This document shows positions 8,131-16,308 of a DNA stretch of 64,000 nucleotides, one piece after another. This DNA is from JBPCIX01 sp051005875. GTDB lineage: Bacteria > Actinomycetota > CADDZG01 > JAHWKV01. Location: contig JBPCIX010000013.1 of the NCBI GenBank assembly GCA_051005875.1, positions 11,207-75,206 on the forward strand. The letters are read 5' to 3'. Both the position numbers and the translations under genes were made by a program. The notes under the pieces are model-generated. The model made no database searches, was not told the DNA's origin, and was given only the letters and a program-made list of their open reading frames with translations. Within the stretch, counting starts at the first letter, position 1; every line of letters starts with the position of its first letter.

Positions 8131-8550
8131 ATGGCTACGAAGTTGAAGTCCTATGAGTTGCGCGAGCACAGCTCGGATGATCTCACCCACAAACTGGCCG
8201 AAGAGAAAGAGGAGTTTTTCAATCTTAGGTTTCAAAACGCCACCGGCCAGCTCGAGAACTACGGTCAGCTTCAACGAGTTAAGCGCAACATTGCCCGCAT
8301 CGAGACCATAATCCGGGAGCGGGACCTTGGGATAGAAGACGAAACCGGTGGTGCCTCCGAATCGCCCGGCCCGAGTTCTGTAAAATCCGAAAAAAAGGCC
8401 AGAAGGTGGGGGTCCAAAAAGGTCGAAGACGCTCCTGAGGACGCAACCGTCCTTGATGATAAATCCGAGGACGCAACCGTCCTTGATGATAAATCCGAGG
8501 ACGCAACGCCCGAAGCCGGGCTAGAAAGCAAGCAGAAGACCGATGACTAA
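8131..8550 (+). CDS. rpmC: 50S ribosomal protein L29 with acidic, tandem-repeat C-terminal extension
   Basis: The first ~65 residues are a normal L29: KSYELREHSSDDLTHKLAEE, then LENYGQLQRVKRNIARIETI. L29 is usually 60-80 residues; this protein has 139. The extension is acidic and contains the decapeptide EDATVLDDKS twice, then a third partial copy, encoded by exact 30-bp DNA repeats. L29 sits at the tunnel exit, so the tail would be surface-exposed. The 3' end overlaps rpsQ by eight bases. Confidence 0.93.
   Translation: MATKLKSYELREHSSDDLTHKLAEEKEEFFNLRFQNATGQLENYGQLQRVKRNIARIETIIRERDLGIEDETGGASESPGPSSVKSEKKARRWGSKKVEDAPEDATVLDDKSEDATVLDDKSEDATPEAGLESKQKTDD
8437..8507 (+). repeat. 30-bp tandem repeat (2.3 copies) inside rpmC
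   Basis: The 30 bases at 8437-8466 repeat exactly at 8467-8496, and the first 11 bases recur at 8497-8507. The repeat keeps the reading frame and encodes the EDATVLDDKS units. Base-level identity means the duplication is recent compared with the age of the gene. Confidence 0.95.
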
Positions 8551-8800
8551 AAGAGGACAACGTAAGTCCCGAGTGGGCATGGTCGTGGGTGACGCCATGG
8601 ACAAGACGGTTGTGGTCAACATTGAGCAGACCGTTAAGCACCCTCTCTACGGGAAAATTTACAAGCGCAACTCCAAGTTGCAGGCTCACGACGAAACCAA
8701 TGACGCCAAGACCGGCGACAAGGTGCGCGTCATGGAGACCCGCCCAATTTCGAAAACAAAGCGGTGGCGGGTCACCGAGATAATGGAGCGCGCTAAGTGA
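8543..8800 (+). CDS. rpsQ: 30S ribosomal protein S17
   Basis: S17 stabilises the 5' domain of 16S rRNA. The 85-residue protein has KSRVGMVVGDAMDKTVVV near the N-terminus and HDETNDAKTGDKVRVMETRP, both family signatures. The ATG overlaps the end of rpmC by eight bases and the stop overlaps the rplN start by four. Confidence 0.97.
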   Translation: MTKRGQRKSRVGMVVGDAMDKTVVVNIEQTVKHPLYGKIYKRNSKLQAHDETNDAKTGDKVRVMETRPISKTKRWRVTEIMERAK

Positions 8801-9165
8801 TCCAGAGCGAAAGCCGGGTTCGCGTCGCCGACAACACAGGCGCCAGGCAGGTGCTTGTGATCAAGGTTCTAGGCGGCTCCAGCAGGCGCTACGCCTCGGT
8901 CGGCGACATCGTGGTCGGCACCGTCAAAGACGCCCTGCCAAATCAGGCCGTCAAAAGAGGCGAGGTAGTCAAGTGTGTTGTTGTTCGAACCGCCAAGCAA
9001 AAGCGCCGCAGTGACGGAAGCTATATTCGCTTTGACGACAACGCTGTCGTGCTCATCAACGAGCAACGCAACCCCCGGGGAACCCGCGTTTTTGGGCCGG
9101 TCGCTCGTGAGCTGCGCGACAAAAAGTTCATGAAAATTGTTTCTCTCGCTCCAGAGGTGCTGTAG
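8797..9165 (+). CDS. rplN: 50S ribosomal protein L14
   Basis: L14 contributes to the intersubunit bridges. The 122 residues start MIQSESRVRVADNTGARQ, which fixes the GTG at 8797 as the start, and include SYIRFDDNAVVLIN and the GTRVFGPVARELR signature near the C-terminus. Four-base overlap with rpsQ and one-base overlap with rplX. Confidence 0.98.
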   Translation: MIQSESRVRVADNTGARQVLVIKVLGGSSRRYASVGDIVVGTVKDALPNQAVKRGEVVKCVVVRTAKQKRRSDGSYIRFDDNAVVLINEQRNPRGTRVFGPVARELRDKKFMKIVSLAPEVL

Positions 9166-9485
9166 TGGCCAAGATCATTAAGGGTGACCGCGTGAAAGTT
9201 CTATCCGGCAAGGACGCCGGCAAAGAAGGCCGCGTCATCACGGTTTACCCGGCCAAGAAAAAGGCCCTCGTTGAGGGCGTCAACCGGGCAACACGGCACG
9301 AAAAAGTCCGCCCGGCGCGTGGCCGCGCTGGCCAGGAAGGTGGCATCGTCGTCAAGGAGATGCCGCTCGACCTTTCAAACGTTGCGCTCATCTGCAAAAC
9401 AGATGGTCCAACGCGGGTCGGGTTTCGAATCGAGCCCGACGGCAGCAAAGTGAGGATTTGCAAGAAGTGCGGGGCTGAGCTTTGA
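9165..9485 (+). CDS. rplX: 50S ribosomal protein L24
   Basis: Early-assembly protein of the 50S. The 106-residue sequence has the KOW motif IIKGDRVKVLSGKDAGKEGRV split across the N-terminus and the GIVVKEMPLDLSNV segment. It ends with a small C-terminal zinc-knuckle-like KICKKCG stretch. GTG start overlapping the rplN stop; the stop overlaps the TTG start of rplE. Confidence 0.97.
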   Translation: MAKIIKGDRVKVLSGKDAGKEGRVITVYPAKKKALVEGVNRATRHEKVRPARGRAGQEGGIVVKEMPLDLSNVALICKTDGPTRVGFRIEPDGSKVRICKKCGAEL

Positions 9486-10033
9486 GCGGCTACACTCCCC
9501 GGCTCAAGCAGCGCTACAACGACGAGATCGGCCGCAAACTTGCCGATAACTTGGGCGTCAACATCATGGCTGCTCCGCGGCTTTCCAAGATCTGCGTCAA
9601 CATGGGCGTTGGCGACGTTATCTCTGAAAAAAATGCGCTCGAAGATGCTCTCGGTGACCTAAAAATCATTACAGGTCAAAAGCCGTTGGTGACAAAAGCG
9701 AAAAAGTCGGTGGCCGCGTTCAAGCTGCGCGAGGGGGTCGAGATCGGCGCCAAGGTTACGCTTCGGGGCGACAGAGCATGGGACTTCTTCGATCGGCTGA
9801 TTACCTTGGCCATTCCAAGGATCCGGGACTTTCGGGGACTGTCACCTAAGGGCTTCGACGGCAGGGGCAACTATACTTTTGGGGTTAACGACCAAACGAT
9901 CTTTCCCGAGATCGAGTACGACAAGATCGGCAAGACCCGCGGGATGGACATAACGGTGGTAACGACCGCCACGAATAACGAGCAAGGCAAAATGTTCCTA
10001 TCCGCATACGGATTTCCATTCAAACAACAATGA
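9482..10033 (+). CDS. rplE: 50S ribosomal protein L5
   Basis: L5 binds 5S rRNA and contacts P-site tRNA. The 183 residues contain the signature ICVNMGVGDVISEKNALEDA, GQKPLVTKAKKSVAAFK and the GMDITVVTTATNNEQGKMFL C-terminus. The start is TTG at 9482, overlapping rplX by four bases. A 23-nt spacer follows before rpsN. Confidence 0.97.
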   Translation: MSGYTPRLKQRYNDEIGRKLADNLGVNIMAAPRLSKICVNMGVGDVISEKNALEDALGDLKIITGQKPLVTKAKKSVAAFKLREGVEIGAKVTLRGDRAWDFFDRLITLAIPRIRDFRGLSPKGFDGRGNYTFGVNDQTIFPEIEYDKIGKTRGMDITVVTTATNNEQGKMFLSAYGFPFKQQ

Positions 10034-10056
10034 TGAAACGGGAAGGCTAAGGCACA

Positions 10057-10242
10057 GTGGCTAAGAAGGCGTTGGTAAACAAATCAAAAGAAGTCCCTAA
10101 GTTCAAGGTGCGCGCATACTTTCGTTGCCGGCGCTGTGGACGGCCGCGCGGCTATCTGCGGAAGTTCGGAATGTGCCGTTTGTGCGTGCGCGAACTGGCT
10201 CACCGAGGCGAACTTCCCGGAATAACGAAATCAAGCTGGTAA
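10057..10242 (+). CDS. rpsN: 30S ribosomal protein S14, zinc-binding short type
   Basis: The 61-residue sequence is the C+ (zinc) form of S14. CRRCGRPRGYLRKFGMCRLC provides two CxxC pairs for one zinc, and the C-terminus ends PGITKSSW as usual. The start is GTG. The C+ form implies a zinc need for ribosome assembly; a zinc-free paralogue, if any, would be elsewhere. Confidence 0.97.
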   Translation: MAKKALVNKSKEVPKFKVRAYFRCRRCGRPRGYLRKFGMCRLCVRELAHRGELPGITKSSW

Positions 10243-10255
10243 ACGGAGTTTTTAG

Positions 10256-10654
10256 ATGACAATGACAGATCCAATCGCCGATATGCTCAGCCGAATTCGG
10301 AATGCCACCACGGCATCCCACGATTCACTCGATGTCCCCGCATCTAAGCAAAAGCTGGCAATTGCCCGCCTTTTGAAGGAAGAAGGCTACATCGAGGAGT
10401 TCGAGACTACCCCCGGCAACCCCGGAGAGTTGATCCGCATTACTTTGAAGTACGCCGCCGATAGGTCGAAGACAATCCACGGGCTGAGAAGAATCTCGAA
10501 GCCGGGCCTGAGGGTGTATGCAAGAGCCAACGAGATTCCAAAGGTACTCGGTGGCATGGGAGTGCCGATTATTTCAACATCCGCCGGGATGATGACCGGT
10601 AAACGCGCCTCGCGCGAAAAACTCGGCGGCGAAGTAATTGCCTTCGTCTGGTGA
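10256..10654 (+). CDS. rpsH: 30S ribosomal protein S8
   Basis: S8 binds the central domain of 16S rRNA. The 132-residue protein starts MTMTDPIADMLSRIRNA and ends with the signature STSAGMMTGKRASREKLGGE and VIAFVW. The start is the ATG at 10256. Its stop overlaps the GTG start of rplF. Confidence 0.97.
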   Translation: MTMTDPIADMLSRIRNATTASHDSLDVPASKQKLAIARLLKEEGYIEEFETTPGNPGELIRITLKYAADRSKTIHGLRRISKPGLRVYARANEIPKVLGGMGVPIISTSAGMMTGKRASREKLGGEVIAFVW

Positions 10655-11187
10655 GTAGAATCGGAAGGGCCCCCATAGCAGTGCCGGCCGGAGTGGAAAT
10701 TGACCTTAAGCCGGGCCATGTCCGCGTCAAAGGGCCTAAGGGCACGCTTGAACGGACCCTGCCCGAAGAAATGTCCCTTTCTCAGCAGGACGGGCAGATT
10801 CTAGTTACGCGGCCCACCGATTCTGGCCCTCATCGATCTTTGCACGGCCTCACTCGAACCCTCGTGGCAAATATGGTCGACGGCGTCACGCAGGGCTTTG
10901 AAAAACAACTGGAAATCCATGGGGTCGGCTACCGAGCCACGCTTAAGGGCGCCGGGCTTGAACTCACCCTGGGCTACTCGCACTTGATCGAGTATCCTGC
11001 TCCTAACGGCATAAGTTTTGAAGTTCCCGTGCCGACGCGGATCACGGTCCGTGGAACGGACAAGCAACTCGTCGGGCAAGTCGCCGCAGAGATCAGAGCC
11101 TTGCGCAAACCCGATCCCTACAAGCAAAAGGGTGTGCGTTACGCGGGCGAACATATTAGGAAGAAAGCAGGAAAGACGGCCAAATGA
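10651..11187 (+). CDS. rplF: 50S ribosomal protein L6
   Basis: L6 sits near the factor-binding site. The 178 residues carry two L6 domains, GRAPIAVPAGVEIDLKPGHV at the N-terminus and the C-terminal signature PDPYKQKGVRYAGEHIRKKAG. GTG start overlapping rpsH. The stop overlaps the ATG of rplR by four bases. Confidence 0.97.
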   Translation: MSRIGRAPIAVPAGVEIDLKPGHVRVKGPKGTLERTLPEEMSLSQQDGQILVTRPTDSGPHRSLHGLTRTLVANMVDGVTQGFEKQLEIHGVGYRATLKGAGLELTLGYSHLIEYPAPNGISFEVPVPTRITVRGTDKQLVGQVAAEIRALRKPDPYKQKGVRYAGEHIRKKAGKTAK

Positions 11188-11540
11188 AGAACACCTCGAA
11201 AGCAAGGCAGATTCGTCACCGGCGGGTTCGCAAGCGGATCTCTGGATCTGCAGAACGTCCGCGCCTGGCCGTGTTTCGCAGCAACCGTCATCTGTACGCG
11301 CAATTGATCAACGATCTGGACGGCCGCACTATTGTTTCAGCCTCGACCATGGATCCGGCCCTGAAATCCAACGACAAGAACGCCACATCCGACGCAGCCG
11401 TCAAGGTGGGCAAGTTGGTCGCCGAACGGGCTCTTGAAAAAGGCGTGAAGACCGTAGTCTTCGACCGGGGCGGCTTTAGGTTCCACGGGCGGATCAAGGC
11501 TCTTGCCGATGCCGCCCGCGAGCAAGGTCTGTCCTTTTGA
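11184..11540 (+). CDS. rplR: 50S ribosomal protein L18
   Basis: L18 brings 5S rRNA to the 50S with L5. The 118-residue sequence has RHRRVRKRISGSAERPRLAV and the C-terminal FDRGGFRFHGRIKALADAAR stretch, both diagnostic. It overlaps rplF by four bases, and its stop overlaps the TTG start of rpsE. Confidence 0.97.
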   Translation: MKNTSKARQIRHRRVRKRISGSAERPRLAVFRSNRHLYAQLINDLDGRTIVSASTMDPALKSNDKNATSDAAVKVGKLVAERALEKGVKTVVFDRGGFRFHGRIKALADAAREQGLSF

Positions 11541-12394
11541 CCCCAGATGCAGACGCACCCGCGGAAACAATTATTCCCGTAACCGAGGCCCCTGCGGCGG
11601 CCGAAGCACCATCGGTTCCCCCCCCCTCCACGGTCCCCCCGGCCCCCCCGGCTAAAGCTCCGGGCCGACCCGGAGCTGAGCCTGGGCGAGGTGGCGGCGG
11701 CGGGCGCGGCGGCGGTGGCGGCGGCGGTGGCGGCGGTGGCGGCTACCGAGGTGGCGGCGGCGGCGCTGGAGGGTATCGGGGCGGTGGCGGTGGCGGCGGT
11801 GGCCAAGGCGGGCCTCGTCAAGGCCGTCGTAATTCCAACAATCGAGGTCGTGACGACGACCGCGGCGGCTACATCGAAAGAATTGTCGGGCGTCCTCGCC
11901 GTGTGGCCAAGGTCTCGAAGGGAGGCCGTAGATTCTCCTTCAGCGCATTGGCCGTGGTTGGCGACGGCGCCGGCCGGGTCGGCGTGGGACAGGGCAAAGC
12001 CCGCGAAGTTCCCTCTTCGATCCAAAAGGCCACCGAAACAGCTCGCCGCGAGATGTTCAAGGTGCCGATGATCGGCGCAACCATTCCTCACACAGTCATC
12101 GGCGAGGCATCGGGCGCCCGGGTACTCCTCAAGCCAGCGTCTCCGGGAACCGGCGTCATTGCAGGCGGCCCGGTTCGAGCCGTCATCGAGGCAGCAGGAA
12201 TCAAAGATATCCTCTCGAAGTCGCTCGGATCTTCCAATCCCATTAACATCGTCAACGCAACCGTTCAAGGTTTGAAGGCCTTGGAGCATCCCGATGCGGT
12301 AGCGCTTCGGCGGGGCAAGGACGTTAAGGATGTGGCGCCCGGCTATTTGTTGAAACCTGCAACCCTTCCAATAGCCGGCCCGATTGAGGGCTAG
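11537..12394 (+). CDS. rpsE: 30S ribosomal protein S5 with long Pro/Ala- and RGG-rich N-terminal extension
   Basis: S5 helps decoding fidelity and has helicase-related function at the mRNA entry. The S5 core occupies residues ~112-285 (ERIVGRPRRVAKVSKGGRRF, then GKAREVPSSIQKATETARR). Ahead of it lie a Pro/Ala-rich segment (1-48) and a Gly/Arg segment (49-111) with runs of up to twelve Gly interrupted by RG and YRGG, like eukaryotic RGG RNA-binding domains. The usual S5 is about 165-200 residues; this has 285. The TTG start overlaps rplR, and the frame is open and in phase throughout. Confidence 0.92.
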   Translation: MTPDADAPAETIIPVTEAPAAAEAPSVPPPSTVPPAPPAKAPGRPGAEPGRGGGGGRGGGGGGGGGGGGYRGGGGGAGGYRGGGGGGGGQGGPRQGRRNSNNRGRDDDRGGYIERIVGRPRRVAKVSKGGRRFSFSALAVVGDGAGRVGVGQGKAREVPSSIQKATETARREMFKVPMIGATIPHTVIGEASGARVLLKPASPGTGVIAGGPVRAVIEAAGIKDILSKSLGSSNPINIVNATVQGLKALEHPDAVALRRGKDVKDVAPGYLLKPATLPIAGPIEG

Positions 12395-12401
12395 GAGCAC
12401 C

Positions 12402-12632
12402 ATGGATCAAATTAAGGTCACTCAAATAAAGAGCGCAGTGTCGCGACAAAAAGATCAGGGCCGAACTCTTAAGGCTTTGGGGCTAAGACGCATTCATGAC
12501 TCGGTCGAGGTGGCTGCCAAGCCCGAAATCATGGGAATGGTCAACAAAGTCATCCACCTGGTTAAAGTCGAGCTGGTTAAGGTCGAGCAGGTTAAAGTCG
12601 AGCAGGTTAAAGTCGAGGCGGCGGGCAAATGA
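12402..12632 (+). CDS. rpmD: 50S ribosomal protein L30 with VKVE-repeat tail
   Basis: The first ~55 residues match L30: IKVTQIKSAVSRQKDQGRTL, then LGLRRIHDSVEV. The ATG at 12402 follows AGGAG at the right spacing and is preferred to an ATG 18 nt upstream inside rpsE. After the normal end the protein continues with VKVEL-VKVEQ-VKVEQ-VKVEA, encoded by four 15-bp repeats, reaching 76 residues instead of about 60. Overlaps rplO by four bases. Confidence 0.93.
   Translation: MDQIKVTQIKSAVSRQKDQGRTLKALGLRRIHDSVEVAAKPEIMGMVNKVIHLVKVELVKVEQVKVEQVKVEAAGK
12561..12620 (+). repeat. 15-bp tandem repeat (4 copies) at the 3' end of rpmD
   Basis: Four consecutive 15-base units beginning GTTAAAGTCGAG (12561-12575, 12576-12590, 12591-12605, 12606-12620) differ by only a few bases. 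Each encodes VKVE plus one variable residue. In-frame expansion or contraction would only change tail length. Confidence 0.93.
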
Positions 12633-13099
12633 GGATCCACGATCTAGCTCCCCCTGCGGGCTCAACCAAGACTCCTATTCGGCCGGGCAGAGGCCGGGCA
12701 GGCCGGCGCGGAAAAACAGCCGGGCGCGGCACAAAAGGGGCTAAGGCCCGGGGCCAGATACCGGCCGGCTATGAAGGTGGGCAAATGCCTTTGCACATGC
12801 GCCTTCCGAAGCTTCCCGGCTTTCGTAACTTCAACCGGGTCGAATTTACGGTGGTCAACCTCGATAGGCTCGAGCAATTTTCCGCCGACTCGGTGATCGA
12901 CGCCGCGGCGCTGCGCGCCAAAGGCCTGGTCAAAAAGAAGGGTCCCATCAAGATCCTGGGCACAGGCGAAATAACCAAGCCGCTTCAGGTCCAGGCAAAC
13001 GCATTTAGCTCGGCCGCCGTTACGAAAATCGAGGCGGCAGGCGGGTCGGCCCAAGTAATCGCTTCCCCTGGAAGCGCAACACCTCCCGCCGGGGGATAA
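12629..13099 (+). CDS. rplO: 50S ribosomal protein L15
   Basis: L15 is a late-assembly protein of the 50S. The 156-residue protein has MRIHDLAPPAGSTKTPIRPG, the basic Gly-rich AGRGTKGAKARGQI segment, the GGQMPLHMRLPKLPGF motif and the C-terminal KILGTGEITKPLQVQANAFS. Overlaps rpmD by four bases; secY follows after 9 nt. Confidence 0.97.
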   Translation: MRIHDLAPPAGSTKTPIRPGRGRAGRRGKTAGRGTKGAKARGQIPAGYEGGQMPLHMRLPKLPGFRNFNRVEFTVVNLDRLEQFSADSVIDAAALRAKGLVKKKGPIKILGTGEITKPLQVQANAFSSAAVTKIEAAGGSAQVIASPGSATPPAGG

Positions 13100-13108
13100 T
13101 ACCCGCCA

Positions 13109-14395
13109 ATGCTTGCAGCAATAAAAAACGCCTTTAAGATTCCGGATCTTCGAAAGAAGATCTTCTTTACGATTTTTATCATCATCATTTTCCGAATCGG
13201 GGCGTTCCTACCCGCCCCCGGTGTTGACGCTGCGGCGGCACGCAAGCTTGCCAACTCGTCGGACAACCTGATCAGACTGCTCAATCTGTTCTCGGGCGGC
13301 GCCCTTACTTCCCTCGCGGTGTTCGCTCTGGGGATCATGCCTTACATAACATCGAGCATCATCATGCAACTGCTGACGGTGGTAATCCCCAAGCTCGAGG
13401 CATGGCAAAAAGAGGGTGAGACGGGCACCAAGAAAATCACCCAGTGGACGCGGTACCTGACTATTAGCCTGGCGGTCATGCAGTCAACCGGGGTTGTATT
13501 TCTGGCGCACAGGGGCGGTTTTAAGGACAGTGCAAACCAGGCGGTCGATTTGATCCATCCATTTACTCCCGGCAGGGTGGCGCTCATTGTCCTGACGCTC
13601 ACCGCTGGCACCGCGTTAGTTATGTGGCTGGGCGAGCTGATTACTCAAAGGGGCATCGGGAACGGAATGTCTATCTTGATCTTTACAAGCGTTGTGTCGG
13701 CATTGCCTGCGCAGGGCGGCGACATTTTGGTTCAACTTGGGCCGATCTGGTTCTCGGTCATTATCGCCCTTGCAATTGCGATTATCGTGGGGATAGTCAT
13801 AGTGGAACAAGGTCAGCGGCGAATCCCTGTGCAGTATGCAAAGCGAGTTGTCGGCAGGAAAATGATGGGTGGAGGCTCAACCTACATTCCCCTCAAGGTG
13901 AACCAGTCGGGAGTTATACCAATCATCTTTGCTTCGAGCGTCTTGTACTTCCCAGCGCTACTTGTCACCGTGGTTCAATGGAAGCCTCTACGTAACTTGA
14001 TCGAAAATCATCTCGCCAACCAGGCGTCCCCCGTTCACATAATTCTGTACGGATTGTTGGTGATTGGGTTTGCCTACTTTTACACCGCGATTGCCTTTGA
14101 CCCGCTGAAAGTGGCCGACGACATGAAGAAGTACGGAGGCTTTATTCCGGGGATCCGGCCCGGACGAGCAACAGCCGAGCATCTCAACTACATTTTGGCC
14201 CGCATCACCTTGCCCGGCGCTTTGTTCATCGCGTCAATAGCAATCCTTCCCTCGATAGCCCTTGCGACGTTGCAGGTCAGATCTCTGCCCTTCGGCGGAA
14301 CATCCGTTCTGATTACGGTCGGGGTTGCCCTCGAAATGATGAAGCAGTTGGAATCCCAACTGATGATGCGCCACTACGAAGGCTTTTTGTCATAG
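13109..14395 (+). CDS. secY: Protein translocase subunit SecY
   Basis: Channel subunit of the Sec translocon in the cytoplasmic membrane. The 428 residues show ten hydrophobic segments, beginning IFFTIFIIIIFRIGAFLPAP. The conserved SGGALTSLAVFALGIMPYIT plug region follows, then IPVQYAKRVVGRKMMGGGST in cytosolic loop C4 and the GFIPGIRPGR signature in C5. Located in the spc operon before adk and map, as is common in Gram-positive bacteria. Confidence 0.97.
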   Translation: MLAAIKNAFKIPDLRKKIFFTIFIIIIFRIGAFLPAPGVDAAAARKLANSSDNLIRLLNLFSGGALTSLAVFALGIMPYITSSIIMQLLTVVIPKLEAWQKEGETGTKKITQWTRYLTISLAVMQSTGVVFLAHRGGFKDSANQAVDLIHPFTPGRVALIVLTLTAGTALVMWLGELITQRGIGNGMSILIFTSVVSALPAQGGDILVQLGPIWFSVIIALAIAIIVGIVIVEQGQRRIPVQYAKRVVGRKMMGGGSTYIPLKVNQSGVIPIIFASSVLYFPALLVTVVQWKPLRNLIENHLANQASPVHIILYGLLVIGFAYFYTAIAFDPLKVADDMKKYGGFIPGIRPGRATAEHLNYILARITLPGALFIASIAILPSIALATLQVRSLPFGGTSVLITVGVALEMMKQLESQLMMRHYEGFLS

Positions 14396-14435
14396 TGGCT
14401 TCCTGCCGCGCTTCTTCGCCGCAACTGCACTGACG

Positions 14436-15077
14436 ATGAGGCTCGTCTTCCTGGGCCCCCCTGGGGCCGGCAAAGGCACACAGGCATACCGGCTGACCCG
14501 GCATTTCAATCTCCTGCATGTGGCCACGGGCGACATGCTTAGGCGTGCCGTCGAAAGCGGAACGACTCTTGGGCTTCACATGAAGGAAATTATGGATTCG
14601 GGCGACCTTGTCCCCGATGAACTGACGAACCAACTCGTGGGCGAGGCAATCTCATCCGACGAGGCGGCGAAAGGTTTCATCCTTGACGGATATCCTCGAA
14701 ATGTGGTGCAAGCGGAAGCGTTAGAAAGCACGCTATCGTCAACCGGGGCCCGGCTCGACAATGTAGTCCGCTTTATGGTCAAGGGCCCTGAAATTGCAGC
14801 CCGGCTTGCCGGCCGAAGAGTTTGCCCGGTCTGCAAGTCGCTCTATCACATCCAAACCCACCCACCGAAAGTAAAATGGGTTTGCGACAACGAGGGGGCC
14901 GAACTTGTTCAAAGACCCGACGACCAGGAGGAGACTATATTGCGCCGTCTTGAGGTTTACGGACAAAAGACCCGGCCGCTTTTCGATTTCTATGCGGCGA
15001 TCAAGCTGCTGACGGATATGGACGCCATGGGCTCTGAGGACGAAGTATTCGGGCGCCTGCTCACCGCAATTAAGTAA
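14436..15077 (+). CDS. adk: Adenylate kinase
   Basis: Interconverts ATP + AMP and 2 ADP. The 213-residue protein has the P-loop GPPGAGKGTQ at residues 7-16, DGYPRN in the AMP-binding region, and a LID domain with CPVC (around 128-131) and CDNEGAELVQRPDD. The CPVC pair and a later Cys suggest the zinc-type LID, with Asp as probable fourth ligand. Starts at the ATG at 14436, 40 nt after secY. Confidence 0.96.
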   Translation: MRLVFLGPPGAGKGTQAYRLTRHFNLLHVATGDMLRRAVESGTTLGLHMKEIMDSGDLVPDELTNQLVGEAISSDEAAKGFILDGYPRNVVQAEALESTLSSTGARLDNVVRFMVKGPEIAARLAGRRVCPVCKSLYHIQTHPPKVKWVCDNEGAELVQRPDDQEETILRRLEVYGQKTRPLFDFYAAIKLLTDMDAMGSEDEVFGRLLTAIK

Positions 15078-15093
15078 GGACCGGCAGGTCTGA

Positions 15094-15843
15094 GTGATAA
15101 TTCGTAAGACCCCCGAACAAATCCAGGCCATGCGCCGGGCCGGGCGCGCGCTGGCCGAGGTTTACAAGGACCTCGAGCAGGCCGTCAAGCCGGGGGCAAA
15201 TGTCCTTGAACTCGATAAGCTCGTTGAAAGATCTATTCGCCTGCGGGGGGCCACGCCCTCTTTTCTTGGGTATCGCGGGTTCCCGGCAAGCATATGCGCC
15301 TCGGTTAACGATGTCGTGGTGCATGGCATCCCGACCGACAGGGCCTTGCAAGAGGGCGACATATTTTCGGCTGACCTCGGCCTGATACTCGAAGGCTGGC
15401 ACGCCGACTGCGCCCGAACCTACCCTGTAGGAAAAATCGAAGCCGAGACCGCGCGCTTGTTGACCGTCACCGACCAGTCCCTGGCCGCTGGTATCGAGCA
15501 ATGCCGCCCCGGTAACCACATGACGGACATCTCACACGCGATACAAACGGTGGTCGAAGCTGCCGGATTCAGCATAGTAAGGGAGTACGCAGGGCACCAA
15601 ATAGGCCGCCAGTTGCATGAAGGCGACATTTGGGTGTCGAATTTCGGCACTCCCGGCAAGGGTCCCAAACTCCAGCCCGGAATGGTGTTCGCCATCGAGC
15701 CGATGGTAAACGCCGGCGGCTGGCAAACAAGGGTGCTCGACGACGGTTGGACGGTAGTAACCGAGGACGGAAGCCTCTCGGCGCATTTTGAGCACACCGT
15801 CGCCATAACCGCAGAAGGCCCGCTGGTCCTCACCGCGGCCTAG
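15094..15843 (+). CDS. map: Methionine aminopeptidase, type I
   Basis: Removes the initiator Met. At 249 residues it is a standard short type-I enzyme. The metal ligands of the pita-bread fold are visible: Asp in FSADLGLILEGWHADCART (two Asp), His in AGHQIGRQLHE, Glu in FAIEPMVN and Glu in FEHTVAIT. The start is GTG at 15094. It is the last gene before a 200-nt spacer that separates it from infA. Confidence 0.96.
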   Translation: MIIRKTPEQIQAMRRAGRALAEVYKDLEQAVKPGANVLELDKLVERSIRLRGATPSFLGYRGFPASICASVNDVVVHGIPTDRALQEGDIFSADLGLILEGWHADCARTYPVGKIEAETARLLTVTDQSLAAGIEQCRPGNHMTDISHAIQTVVEAAGFSIVREYAGHQIGRQLHEGDIWVSNFGTPGKGPKLQPGMVFAIEPMVNAGGWQTRVLDDGWTVVTEDGSLSAHFEHTVAITAEGPLVLTAA

Positions 15844-15926
15844 TCCACTAGTGTCGTTAGAGGGGCGGCTGGCGGCGCTGGATTTTGGCGGCGTGAACCG
15901 CCCGGCCCACGGGCACGAGCCTGGAT

Positions 15927-15932
15927 GGTATA
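15927..15932 (+). promoter_or_regulatory. Possible -10 element in the map-infA spacer
   Basis: TATAGT at 15927-15932 sits in the 200-nt gap 15844-16043 between map and infA, the longest gap in the spc-alpha part of the cluster. No convincing -35 is visible 17 nt upstream. The gap otherwise holds no gene I can support. Confidence 0.25.
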
Positions 15933-16043
15933 GTAATTCGTCCGGGCAAACGCCCCTTTTGCTTGCGCGCAAAGGACGATTAATCGGAATCAGCACCGCG
16001 ATGTTACTACTTCGCGGTTCTCGCTCGGTGTCAATGGAGGTAA

Positions 16044-16286
16044 ATGGCAACAAAGGATACGTCCGGCAAGGAAGCCGCTATTCGGGTGGAAGGTACTGTT
16101 ATAGAGCCGCTGCCTAATGCGATGTTCCGCGTCGAGATTCCGGGCGGTCACCGGGTGTTGGCTCATATCGGCGGAAAAATGCGAATGAACTACATTCGGG
16201 TGCTTCCGGGAGACCGAGTCGAGGTTGAGATGTCGCCTTACGATTTGACCAGAGGTCGTATCGTCTGGCTTTTCAGGAACAAGTGA
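16044..16286 (+). CDS. infA: Translation initiation factor IF-1
   Basis: IF-1 binds the 30S A-site during initiation. The 80-residue single OB fold contains IRVEGTVIEPLPNAMFRVEI, HIGGKMRMNYIRVLPGDRV and DLTRGRIVWLFRNK at the C-terminus, all typical. A slightly longer N-terminus (MATKDTSGKEAA) precedes the conserved part. Followed after 22 nt by rpmJ. Confidence 0.97.
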   Translation: MATKDTSGKEAAIRVEGTVIEPLPNAMFRVEIPGGHRVLAHIGGKMRMNYIRVLPGDRVEVEMSPYDLTRGRIVWLFRNK

Positions 16287-16308
16287 GAATTCTTAAAGAA
16301 AGAAGCAA

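Noticed and set aside
11288..12403. Long 371-codon frame antisense to rplR-rpsE
   Set aside because: Ala/Ala-Thr-rich shadow of the Gly codon tract in rpsE; no homologous features, no SD.
15851..16117. 88-codon + strand frame overlapping the infA start
   Set aside because: Runs out of phase through infA, has no recognisable protein features.
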